DNA from: Dehalococcoides mccartyi
Lineage (GTDB): Bacteria > Chloroflexota > Dehalococcoidia > UBA2979
Direction: 5' to 3'
NCBI GenBank assembly: GCA_945888895.1
Contig: CAMDAY010000046.1
Span: 1-11,727 of the forward strand
DNA: 11,727 nt
The notes beneath the pieces were generated by a model. The model did no database searches, was not told the origin of the DNA, and saw nothing but the letters and a program-made list of their open reading frames with translations. How positions within the stretch are numbered: position 1 is the first letter of the stretch; each line of letters starts with the position of its first letter. A program made the translations under genes and the position numbers. Positions 5,748-11,727 of this stretch are shown piece after piece.

Positions 5748-6872
5748 ATGATCATCGGCTCGTCGCGCGAACGGAAGCTCGAGGAGTTCCGCACCGCGCT
5801 GACGCCGGCGAGCGTGAGCGACCTCGTGCATGCCGGGCACACCGTGCTTATCGAGACGAACGCGGGGGTTGGCGCGCACTACCCCGACGCGGAGTACCTC
5901 GCCGTCGGCGCGCAGATCGTCCCGACGATGGAGGACGTGTACGCACACTCCGAGCTGATCGTCGAGGTGAAGGAGCCCCAGCCCTCGGAGTTCGCGCTGA
6001 TGCGCGACGGGCAGGTCATCTTCACCTACCTCCACCTCGCGGCTGAGCCCGAGGTCACGCGCGCCATCGTCGACTCGAAGTGCATCGCGATCGCGTACGA
6101 GACGGTGCGCCTGCCGAACGGCGCGCTGCCGCTGCTCGCCCCCATGTCCGAGGTCGCGGGTCGCCTCGCCGTCGAGGAAGGCGCGCGCTTCCTCAAGCGT
6201 CCCGGCCCCGGTCGCGGGATCCTGCTCGGCGGCATCTCCGGCGTCCCGCCGGCACACGTGGTCGTGATCGGATCGGGCAACGTCGGACGGAACGCCATCC
6301 GCGTCGCGGTCGGCATGGGCGCGCGCGTCACGGTGATCTCAAACGCCATCGACCAGCTGCGCGACCTTGACCAGCAGTACGCGGGGCGCATCGAGACCGC
6401 GCTCTCCAGCCGTGGCGTGATCGCCTCGATCCTGCCGAGCGCCGACATGCTGATCGGCGCGGTGCTCGTGGCGGGCGAGCGCGCGCCCGTCGTCGTGTCA
6501 CGCGAGATGGTCCGCACGATGCAGCCCGGATCCGTAATCGTGGACGTGGCGGTGGACCAGGGCGGCTGCATCGAAACCACGCACCCGACGAACCACGACG
6601 AGCCGATCTACGTCGAGGAAGGCGTGGTCCACTACGCCGTGCCGAACATGCCTGGCTCCGTGCCGCGCACCGCCTCGACGGTGCTCAGCACGCTCGTCCT
6701 GCCGTATGCCCTCGCGATCGCCAACCTCGGCGTCGACGCGGCGATCCGGCGCGACCCCGCGCTTGCGCAGGGCGTCAACGTGTACCGCGGGGCGATCACA
6801 CACCCCGCCGTCGCCGCCGCGCTGTCGCTCCCCTACGTCCCGCTGGAGGACGCGATCACGGCACCTCGATGA
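5748..6872 (+). CDS. ald: Alanine dehydrogenase
   Basis: Ald reversibly deaminates L-alanine to pyruvate and ammonia with NAD+. The 374-residue product is full length. The substrate and catalytic residues are in place: Arg15 (EEFRTALTP), Lys75 (VEVKEP), His96 (TYLHLA) and Asp270 (VDVAVDQGG). The Rossmann motif is VVIGSGNVGRNA (172-183), and VPNMPGSVPRTAS (298-310) is the characteristic Ald segment. The N-terminal MIIGSSRERKLEEF differs from the usual MIIGVPKEIK start, so the pocket edge may be slightly altered. The start lies 28 bases after the formyl-folate gene stop with only a weak ribosome site, and the stop overlaps the MFS start as ATGA. Its family also includes transhydrogenase alpha subunits, but those lack this NMPGSVPRT signature. 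Confidence 0.94.
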   Translation: MIIGSSRERKLEEFRTALTPASVSDLVHAGHTVLIETNAGVGAHYPDAEYLAVGAQIVPTMEDVYAHSELIVEVKEPQPSEFALMRDGQVIFTYLHLAAEPEVTRAIVDSKCIAIAYETVRLPNGALPLLAPMSEVAGRLAVEEGARFLKRPGPGRGILLGGISGVPPAHVVVIGSGNVGRNAIRVAVGMGARVTVISNAIDQLRDLDQQYAGRIETALSSRGVIASILPSADMLIGAVLVAGERAPVVVSREMVRTMQPGSVIVDVAVDQGGCIETTHPTNHDEPIYVEEGVVHYAVPNMPGSVPRTASTVLSTLVLPYALAIANLGVDAAIRRDPALAQGVNVYRGAITHPAVAAALSLPYVPLEDAITAPR

Positions 6873-8125
6873 TCGGCTGGCTGCGACGGAAGCTCGCGCC
6901 GATCCTCGAGCACGAGCAGCTGTTGCTCGTGAGCTTCTCAACCGTCCTCGTCATGACCGGGCAGGGTGTGATCTCGCCCGTGTTCCCGTTGCTGAGCGAG
7001 AAGTTCGGCGTCGGCGCGGGCGCCATCGGCCTGACGCTGACGACGTTCGGGCTCGCGCGCCTCATCCTCAATGTGCCGATGGGCATCGCGGCGGACCGGT
7101 ACGGGCGACGGTTGCTGCTGGTCAGCGGGCCGATCATCGGCGCGGTCGGGATGATCGGCTCAGGCTTTGCGGGGTCGCTGCCCGAGCTGCTGGCGTGGCG
7201 CTTCGTCGCCGGGGCGGGTTCCGCGATCTACGCGACCGGCGCCCAGGTGTTCCTCGCAGACGTATCCACGCCCGACACGCGCGCGAGGTATCTCGGCACG
7301 AACCAGGGCGCTCTGCTCCTCGGCTCCTCCGTCGGGCCGGCGATCGGCGGCTTCACTGCCGAGGCGTGGGGCATCGAGGCCGCGTTCGTGATCGTCGGGC
7401 TGTGCTCGCTCGTCGCGGGGGGCTACGCGTACTGGCGCCTGCCCGAGACGCGCCACCTTAGCAGCGAGGTGCGCCGAGTACCCGTCCCCGGTGAGGCGCC
7501 GCGACGCCGCGCGTGGGTCGAGATGCTGCTGTCGCGGGACTTCCTGCTCATCGGCACGATGAACGCCGCGATCTTCTTCACGCGTACCGGCGGTCGTCAG
7601 ACGATCATGCCGTTCATCGGCGCGGCGAACCTCGGCATGTCGACCGCGTCGATCGGTGTCGTGTTCTCCGCGATGGCGATCCTCAACATGCTGCTGGTAC
7701 TGCCATCCGCGTACGTCTCCGACCACATCGGCCGCAAGTGGATGATCGTGCCGAGCGGCGTGCTCGTCGGGGTGTCGATGTTCCTGATCGCGTGGGCGCC
7801 CTCGTACGCGCTCTTCTTCACCGCGGCGATGCTGCACTCAGTGTTCGCGTCGCTGTCCGGGCCGGCGCCCGTCGCGTACGCGGTAGACATTTCACCGCCG
7901 GGGCTGCGAGGGCTCGGCCTCGGCCTGTTCCGCTCCGGCGGGGACGTGGGCTTCATGATCGGCCCGCCGGTCGTCGGCTTCATCGCCGACCACATGGACT
8001 ACGAGTCCTCGATGTACGTGAACGGGGTCCTGATGATCGCGGTGTCGCTGCTGTTCCTGCTCGCGCGCGAGCGACGGAAGGGCGACCCAGCCACGGCGGC
8101 GCAGCCCACGCGCGCGCCACGCTAG
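6869..8125 (+). CDS. MFS transporter, probable drug/metabolite exporter
   Basis: The 418-residue protein is a major facilitator with about twelve hydrophobic segments and a basic central loop near residues 195-215 (VRRVPVPGEAPRRR). Motif A is clear after TM2 as GIAADRYGRRLLL (72-84), and a second-half copy reads YVSDHIGRKWMIV (282-294). GSSVGPAIGGF (152-162) fits the motif C region of proton-driven exporters. Substrate is unknown. The start ATG overlaps the ald stop (ATGA), so it is co-translated with ald; export of alanine or of a product of this operon is possible but only inferred. The TAG stop shares the sequence CTAG with the stop of the convergent thioesterase gene. Confidence 0.9.
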   Translation: MIGWLRRKLAPILEHEQLLLVSFSTVLVMTGQGVISPVFPLLSEKFGVGAGAIGLTLTTFGLARLILNVPMGIAADRYGRRLLLVSGPIIGAVGMIGSGFAGSLPELLAWRFVAGAGSAIYATGAQVFLADVSTPDTRARYLGTNQGALLLGSSVGPAIGGFTAEAWGIEAAFVIVGLCSLVAGGYAYWRLPETRHLSSEVRRVPVPGEAPRRRAWVEMLLSRDFLLIGTMNAAIFFTRTGGRQTIMPFIGAANLGMSTASIGVVFSAMAILNMLLVLPSAYVSDHIGRKWMIVPSGVLVGVSMFLIAWAPSYALFFTAAMLHSVFASLSGPAPVAYAVDISPPGLRGLGLGLFRSGGDVGFMIGPPVVGFIADHMDYESSMYVNGVLMIAVSLLFLLARERRKGDPATAAQPTRAPR

Positions 8126-8610
8126 CTCGGGACGCTGGCCCAGCCGAGCGACTCGGACATCTGCTGCTCGACCTCGGGCGACAGTCGCATGAACAGCGCG
8201 GTCGCCTCCGCGAGGCGCTCGCCCACCGCGTCCTCGACGCTCGCCTCCACCTCGATGCGACGTCCGCGCATCCGCACGACGCGCCCCCGCACGACGAGGG
8301 TGCCGGAGGTGCCGACGGTCTTGCGGTAGCGCGTCTCCATCTTCGCCGTCACGCCCAGGGCGCGGTCCTGCGCCCACATCGCCCACGCCATCGACTCGTC
8401 GAGGAGCGCGGCAAGCACACCGCCGTGCATGACGCCGGGGAAGCCCTGATCCTCCGGCTTCGGGTCATAGCGGGTGATCACCGCGCCTTCACCATCGCGG
8501 CTGAAGCGCAGGTGGAGGCCGTGCTGGTTGCGCCCGCCACAGGCGAAGCAGACCTGGTCGTACAGGCGCGGGTCGAAGTCGCCCCCCGTTGGATGTGGGG
8601 TTGGCGGCAC
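8122..8610 (-). CDS. PaaI-like hotdog acyl-CoA thioesterase
   Basis: The 162-residue product has a single hotdog domain. CFACGGRNQHGLHLRF (21-36) is the N-terminal CxxCG-x-N-x2-GL signature common in one PaaI/4HBT branch, and MHGGVLAALLDESMAWA (61-77) is the HGG active-site loop and helix with acidic Asp71/Glu72. Such enzymes cleave acyl- or aryl-CoA thioesters. The start is a GTG at 8608-8610, one base after the TAA of the MaoC gene; no good ribosome site is seen, consistent with coupling. It is last in a four-gene minus-strand unit with an HxlR regulator and a split dehydratase. The stop TAG lies within CTAG shared with the convergent MFS gene, leaving no room for a conventional terminator. 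Confidence 0.88.
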   Translation of the reverse strand: MPPTPHPTGGDFDPRLYDQVCFACGGRNQHGLHLRFSRDGEGAVITRYDPKPEDQGFPGVMHGGVLAALLDESMAWAMWAQDRALGVTAKMETRYRKTVGTSGTLVVRGRVVRMRGRRIEVEASVEDAVGERLAEATALFMRLSPEVEQQMSESLGWASVPS

Positions 8611-8611
8611 G

Positions 8612-8995
8612 TTAGGCGAGGCGCACGGACGCGGTGCCGGTGAGCAGCGCCTCGCCGGCGGCGTCCTCGCAGATCAGGTCGTAGGTCGCGACGCCGTCGG
8701 ACTCCGAGCGCAGCGTGGCGCGCGCGGTCACCTCGACGGGCACGAGCGCGGGCTGACGCCAGCGCACCTTCAGCGACCCGCCCCGCTCCCACGCTTCGCC
8801 GAAGGCGTTCGTCATCGCCTCGGACATCAGCGCGAGCACGAGCATGCCGTGCGCGACGGGGCGACCGAAGGGGCCTGCGTAGGCCTCGGGCGTCTCGCGG
8901 TGGATGGGGTTCGGGTCGCGCGCGGCGACGGCATAGTGGTCGACGCGCGGCTGGTCGATGAGGCGCGTCACGGGCTGGACGGTGGGTGCGGTCAT
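8612..8995 (-). CDS. MaoC-like dehydratase, catalytic subunit of a split pair
   Basis: This short hotdog protein of 127 residues has the hydratase motif ARDPNPIHRETPEAYA (25-40) with Asp27 and His32 as probable catalytic residues, followed by GRPVAHGML (44-52). It resembles the HadB-like catalytic half of heterodimeric (R)-3-hydroxyacyl dehydratases. The gene just upstream encodes the matching non-catalytic hotdog half; their ATGA overlap suggests equal, coupled synthesis. GGGAG (9003-9007) lies 7 bases before the ATG inside the upstream gene. The partner arrangement, not this protein alone, suggests a heterodimer acting on longer or bulky acyl-CoA or acyl-ACP. Confidence 0.88.
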   Translation of the reverse strand: MTAPTVQPVTRLIDQPRVDHYAVAARDPNPIHRETPEAYAGPFGRPVAHGMLVLALMSEAMTNAFGEAWERGGSLKVRWRQPALVPVEVTARATLRSESDGVATYDLICEDAAGEALLTGTASVRLA

Positions 8996-9420
8996 GCTGC
9001 GTCTCCCTCGCTCGAACCCTCGGGCGGCGGCACGAGCACGGAGGCGCGCGAGACCGCGACGACCTCGTCGCCCGCGCGTGCCGCGGCGTCGAACGCCGCC
9101 ATCAACGCGCCGCGGCGCACGGCGTACGACGAGACCGTCACGGTGACGGTGAGCGCCTCGCCGATGCGCACGGGCCGGCGCGACTCGTGCTCCTGGCCGG
9201 TGTGCATGACGCCCGCGGGGATCTCGACCTGCCCGAGGAGCGTCGCAAGCATGAGCGCGCTCAACATGACCGGTGGCACCCGCTCATCCCAGCGCTCCGC
9301 GGGCTCGCCGGTTGCCTCGAGGTAAGCGCGCACATCGTCGTGGGTGATCGTCAGTTCGACTGTGGGCAGAATGTCGCCGCGCGACAGCGAGTCGAAGGAG
9401 AAGTGGGTCGGCGAGGTCAC
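8992..9420 (-). CDS. FAS1-like/HadA-like MaoC N-domain dehydratase, partner subunit
   Basis: The 142-residue product matches the 'MaoC dehydratase N-terminal' (FAS1-like) hotdog type. It starts with a beta strand and HDDVRAYLEATGEP (27-40), lacks the Asp-x4-His hydratase pair, and carries HTGQEHESRRPVRIGEALTV (73-92), the family-typical H-x-GQE-(F/H)-E-x2-RP-(V/L)-R-x-G strand. Such halves shape the substrate tunnel of the catalytic MaoC half, which is the next gene. The start is GTG at 9418-9420, 9 bases after the HxlR stop, without a clear ribosome site. In mycobacteria comparable pairs (HadAB, HadBC) serve mycolic acid synthesis; here the acyl chain and carrier are unknown. Confidence 0.82.
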   Translation of the reverse strand: MTSPTHFSFDSLSRGDILPTVELTITHDDVRAYLEATGEPAERWDERVPPVMLSALMLATLLGQVEIPAGVMHTGQEHESRRPVRIGEALTVTVTVSSYAVRRGALMAAFDAAARAGDEVVAVSRASVLVPPPEGSSEGDAA

Positions 9421-9429
9421 AGGCGGTCG

Positions 9430-9786
9430 CTAGCCCTCGACGGATTCGAGCATGCCGGCCTGCATGTGCTCGCGGCCCCACTCGGTGATCGGGAGCATCG
9501 CCTGCGCCAGCTCGCGGCCAAGCGGGGACAGCTCGTACTCCACCCACGGCGGCATCGTCGCGACGAGGTGTCGCTCAACGAGCCCGATCTCCTCGAGCGT
9601 CTTCAGGCGATCACGGAGCGTCCGGGAGTTGCAGCCACCGACGACGGCAGCGAGGTCATTGAAGCGGCGCTTGCCGTCCAAGAGCTCGTAGAGGATGCGC
9701 GGCACCCAACGCTGCCCGACCAGGGCAAGCGCGGCGCGGCTGGGGCAGAAGTCACCGTCGCGAGTGCGCGCCTGTCGGGATTCCAT
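9430..9786 (-). CDS. HxlR-family transcriptional regulator
   Basis: HxlR proteins are small dimeric winged-helix regulators, several of which sense electrophiles or oxidants through an N-terminal cysteine. The 118-residue product has Cys14 in DFCPSRAALALVGQRWVPRIL (split here: DFCPSRAALA then LVGQRWVPRIL), which aligns with the conserved CPVxxALxLIGGKW start of the family. Then come the recognition region GGCNSRTLRDRLKTLEEIGLV and the wing PPWVEYELSPLGREL. I use the ATG at 9784-9786 because GGAGG (minus strand, 9792-9796) lies 5 bases upstream; a TTG six codons further up is possible but less likely. It heads the dehydratase-thioesterase unit and probably controls it and itself. Confidence 0.9.
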   Translation of the reverse strand: MESRQARTRDGDFCPSRAALALVGQRWVPRILYELLDGKRRFNDLAAVVGGCNSRTLRDRLKTLEEIGLVERHLVATMPPWVEYELSPLGRELAQAMLPITEWGREHMQAGMLESVEG

Positions 9787-9818
9787 ACGGGCCTCCGCGC
9801 CCAACGCTACCGCAGGCC

Positions 9819-9834
9819 ATTGATATTTACCAAT
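9819..9834. promoter_or_regulatory. AT-rich imperfect palindrome upstream of the HxlR gene, candidate operator
   Basis: ATTGATATTTACCAAT is a 16-bp imperfect palindrome (six of eight positions pair) about 33 bases before the HxlR start. It is a striking AT island in G+C-rich DNA, in the right place to cover the promoter of the HxlR-dehydratase-thioesterase unit. HxlR proteins bind palindromes near their own genes, but I do not know the site of this member. A -10 box such as TAAATA on the minus strand falls inside it. Confidence 0.4.
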
Positions 9835-9850
9835 CCGCCCGCGACAAACA

Positions 9851-9879
9851 AGAAGCCGGACGCGGTGCGTCCGGCTTCT
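9851..9879 (-). terminator. Intrinsic terminator of the peroxiredoxin gene
   Basis: AGAAGCCGGACGC (9851-9863) pairs perfectly with GCGTCCGGCTTCT (9867-9879) around a 3-base loop. On the minus strand the hairpin is followed by TTGTTTGT, a short T-rich tail, 21 bases after the stop codon of the peroxiredoxin gene. It also separates that gene from the HxlR unit transcribed in the same direction. Confidence 0.85.
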
Positions 9880-9900
9880 CGCTCGCTCACGGCGAATCAG

Positions 9901-10341
9901 CTACTTGATGAAGTCCTCGATGCTGCCGTGGTCGCGCTTGTCGCGTCCGTTGTACATCGCGAGCGCGATCTGGCCCTCTCGGTCGACGACGAACGTCGCG
10001 CGGTCGGCGGAGGCGGCGGCCTCGTTCCAGCAGCCGTACTGCGTGGCGACCTCGCCCTTCAGGTCCGCGAGCAGGCCGTGCGTGAAGTGCTCGCGCTCCT
10101 TCCAGACCGCGTGCGAGAAGCGCGAGTCGCGCGAGACGCCGTAGACCTTCGCGCCCTTCGCCTGCCAGCCGCCGAAGTTGTCGCGGATCTCGCAGTTCTC
10201 CGTGGTGCACGTGCCCGAGAAGTCGAACGGGTAGAACATCAGGACGACGGGCGTCCCCTTGAGTTCCGACAGGGTGACCTTGTTGTTCTCGTCGTCGACG
10301 AGCGTGAAGTCCGGAGCCTGCTGACCAGCCTCGAGAGCCAT
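9901..10341 (-). CDS. Peroxiredoxin (AhpE/Bcp-type thiol peroxidase)
   Basis: The 146-residue protein is a complete thioredoxin-fold peroxidase that reduces hydrogen peroxide and organic hydroperoxides. APDFTLVDDENN (9-20) is the usual opening. The peroxidatic Cys45 lies in FYPFDFSGTCTTENCEIRD (36-54, with Thr44 before the Cys), and Cys50, five residues on, is placed as the resolving cysteine of Bcp proteins. The C-terminal half (YGCWNEAAASADRATFVVDREG) resembles mycobacterial AhpE, so the protein has AhpE-like sequence with a Bcp-like second cysteine. An AAGGA ribosome site lies 7-8 bases before the ATG. It stands 141 bases after a GltD-like gene on the same strand and ends in a strong terminator. 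Reductant is unknown. Confidence 0.92.
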   Translation of the reverse strand: MALEAGQQAPDFTLVDDENNKVTLSELKGTPVVLMFYPFDFSGTCTTENCEIRDNFGGWQAKGAKVYGVSRDSRFSHAVWKEREHFTHGLLADLKGEVATQYGCWNEAAASADRATFVVDREGQIALAMYNGRDKRDHGSIEDFIK

Positions 10342-10360
10342 GGATCATCCTTCCAAGCGG

Positions 10361-10385
10361 AGTCCGGCGCGGAGGCGCGCGGACT
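10361..10385 (-). promoter_or_regulatory. Hairpin in the leader of the peroxiredoxin gene
   Basis: AGTCCG (10361-10366) pairs with CGGACT (10380-10385), and the stem can continue with GCGC pairs after a one-base bulge. It lies 19 bases before the start codon on the minus strand. It may be a leader structure or chance in G+C-rich sequence; no known riboswitch is recognised. Confidence 0.3.
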
Positions 10386-10456
10386 GCCAGCATCGTGTTC
10401 GCGGTATTCGAGGAAGCACGGCGGACGCCGCGCATCGCGCTGAAGTTTATCAGCCT

Positions 10457-10481
10457 GCCCGAACGAAGCGATCGGCCGGGC
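10457..10481 (-). terminator. Weak hairpin after the GltD-like gene, possible terminator
   Basis: GCCCG (10457-10461) and CGGGC (10477-10481) can pair, with partial pairing inside, directly after the TAG stop of the GltD-like gene. No T-run follows on the minus strand, so it may only slow transcription into the peroxiredoxin gene. The remaining 10342-10456 shows no confident promoter. Confidence 0.25.
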
Positions 10482-10482
10482 G

Positions 10483-11727
10483 CTAGCTCCCCGTGAGGTA
10501 GTCGTGGATCGCGGCGGCGGCGCGGTGGCCGTCCGCGAGCGCGGTGACCACCAGGTCCGCGCCGTTCACGTCGTCGCCACCGGCGAAGACGCCCGGCAGG
10601 TTCGTCGCGAGCGACTCAGGGTCGGCGACGATGCGCGCCCAGCGGTCGCGGACCATCTCCGGGACGACCTCGCCCCAATCCTCGTCCACGCCGTAGCCGA
10701 TCGCCACGATGATCATGTCCGCGGGAAGGTCGAACTCGGAGTCCGGTACGGGCTCCGGGCGGCGGCGGCCGGTGTCATCGGGCGGGCCGAGCTCCATGCG
10801 CTGGCAGCGCAGCCCACGCACCTCGCCGGCGTCGCCCTGCAGCACGGCGAGCGGGGCGGCGAGGTACTCGAACTGCACGCCCTCTTCGTGCGCGTGCTTG
10901 CGCTCTTCTTCGCGACCCTGCATCTCCGCCTCGGTGCGGCGGTAGACCAGCGTGACGTCGGAGGCACCAAGGCGGCGCGCAGAGCGCACGCAGTCCATCG
11001 ACGTGTCGCCACCGCCGACGACCACGACACGCTGCGGCGAGCCGAGCGGCGCGTGCATCGTGTCAGGCAGGTCGTCGAGTGCAAGGTTGGCGCGCACGAG
11101 GAAGTTCGTCGCGGTGAGCACCTGTGGGGCTTCCTCGCCCGGGATGCCGAGGCGCGTGCCAGTCTGGGCACCGATGCCGACGAAGACGGCGTCGTACTCG
11201 GCGGTCAGTGCGGACCAGTCGATGTCCTCGCCGACCCGCGTGCTCGTCTTCACCTCGACACCGAGGGCCTCGAGCTCCGCGAACTTGCGATCGATCGAGG
11301 GCTTGTTCAGCTTGAACGTAGGGATGCCGTAACGCAGCACGCCGCCCGCGCTCGGCCACGCCTCGAAGATTACGATCCCGTGACCGAGCCGCGCGAGGCG
11401 CTCCGCGACGGCGATACCCGCCGGGCCGCTGCCGATGACGGCGACGCGCTTGCCGGTCGGGGCCACGGGGGCGACCACCGGCTGGCCGCCGTGCGCTTCC
11501 TGCCATTCGGTGGTGAATGTCTCAAGCTTGCCGATGGCGACCGGGAGCGCGTTTTTGCCGACGACGCAATGGCCCTCGCAGAGGCGCTCCTGCGGGCAAA
11601 GGCGACCGCACATCTCGGGCAGCTCGCTGGTCTCGCGGAAAACGTTCGCGGCGCCGTTGAAGTCACCGTTCTCGAGGAGCCAGAACGCGCGGGGGATGTC
11701 GTTGTGGACGGGGCACGCCTTCTGACA
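10483..11727 (-). CDS. NAD(P)-dependent glutamate synthase small subunit-like flavoprotein (GltD family), partial
   Basis: GltD-type proteins pass electrons from NADPH through FAD and Fe-S clusters, in GltD to the large subunit that makes glutamate. The frame is open to the right edge, so the true N-terminus is missing; 414 residues are visible. Near the edge are CQKACPVHNDIPRAF (from residue 1) and MCGRLCPQERLCEGHC (39-54), the cysteines that hold two 4Fe-4S clusters. Then come the FAD motif VIGSGPAG (97-104) with GGVLRYGIPTFKL, the NADPH motif VVVVGGGDTSMD (about 234-245), YRRTEAEMQGREEE, and the C-terminal FAD contact FAGGDDVNGADLVVTALADG. Relatives SudA and NfnB share this layout, so GltD itself is not certain without the large subunit. 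It may be co-transcribed with the peroxiredoxin gene 141 bases downstream. Confidence 0.9.
   Translation of the reverse strand, partial: CQKACPVHNDIPRAFWLLENGDFNGAANVFRETSELPEMCGRLCPQERLCEGHCVVGKNALPVAIGKLETFTTEWQEAHGGQPVVAPVAPTGKRVAVIGSGPAGIAVAERLARLGHGIVIFEAWPSAGGVLRYGIPTFKLNKPSIDRKFAELEALGVEVKTSTRVGEDIDWSALTAEYDAVFVGIGAQTGTRLGIPGEEAPQVLTATNFLVRANLALDDLPDTMHAPLGSPQRVVVVGGGDTSMDCVRSARRLGASDVTLVYRRTEAEMQGREEERKHAHEEGVQFEYLAAPLAVLQGDAGEVRGLRCQRMELGPPDDTGRRRPEPVPDSEFDLPADMIIVAIGYGVDEDWGEVVPEMVRDRWARIVADPESLATNLPGVFAGGDDVNGADLVVTALADGHRAAAAIHDYLTGS

Noticed and set aside
4631..5842. 403-codon minus-strand open frame over the formyl-folate gene
   Set aside because: It is antisense to a gene with clear catalytic motifs, has low-complexity RADV-type composition and no recognisable domain.
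9787..9804. TTG start six codons upstream of the HxlR ATG
   Set aside because: The ATG at 9784-9786 has GGAGG 5 bases upstream, while that GGAGG would lie inside the longer version.
8986..10443. Very long plus-strand open frame (485 codons), antisense to the MaoC pair, HxlR and peroxiredoxin genes
   Set aside because: Its translation is rich in Arg, His, Val and Ala without family motifs, and it runs across four well-supported minus-strand genes and a terminator; it results from few stop codons in G+C-rich DNA.

Overview
The window is G+C-rich bacterial chromosome (about two thirds G+C by eye), densely coded on both strands. Genes are arranged as short operons, many with 4-base ATGA stop/start overlaps. 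Gene content points to a free-living aerobic or facultative bacterium: SUF iron-sulfur assembly with an ArsR/DeoR-like SufR, several MaoC-type hydratases, alanine dehydrogenase and a peroxiredoxin. A Chloroflexota (Dehalococcoidia-like) or actinobacterial source would fit, but there is no rRNA or other phylogenetic marker here, so this is a guess from gene style. No phage, CRISPR, tRNA or rRNA gene was seen.

Layout. (1) 1-2420, minus strand: sufR-sufC-sufB, an Fe-S cluster assembly operon led by its own probable Fe-S repressor and running off the left edge inside sufB. A TTGACA promoter lies just upstream of sufR. (2) 2619-3059, plus: a stand-alone MaoC/PhaJ-type hotdog hydratase, divergent from sufR. 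(3) 3060-3444: a gene-free stretch of about 385 bases, mostly filled by a 278-bp element with 43-bp near-perfect terminal inverted repeats, each holding a hairpin and a G-quadruplex motif. This is the most unusual object in the window. (4) 3445-4691, plus: a P-loop nucleotide kinase-like gene coupled to an AlkA/Mag-type DNA glycosylase. (5) 4814-8125, plus: an operon of a stand-alone protein resembling the hydrolase domain of 10-formyltetrahydrofolate dehydrogenase, alanine dehydrogenase and an MFS exporter. (6) 8122-9786, minus: an HxlR regulator followed by the two halves of a split MaoC-type dehydratase and a PaaI-like thioesterase; its last stop codon overlaps that of the convergent MFS gene in a shared CTAG. 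(7) 9901-11727, minus: a GltD-like flavoprotein (cut by the right edge) and an AhpE/Bcp-type peroxiredoxin with a clear intrinsic terminator.

How the parts work together. The SUF operon probably senses Fe-S status through SufR. The HxlR-dehydratase-thioesterase cluster looks like a small acyl-CoA handling unit. The folate/alanine/MFS operon joins one-carbon and amino-acid chemistry to export in a way I cannot assign to a known pathway. I see no clear multi-gene defence or mobile system; the candidate for something undescribed is the inverted-repeat element at 3097-3374.
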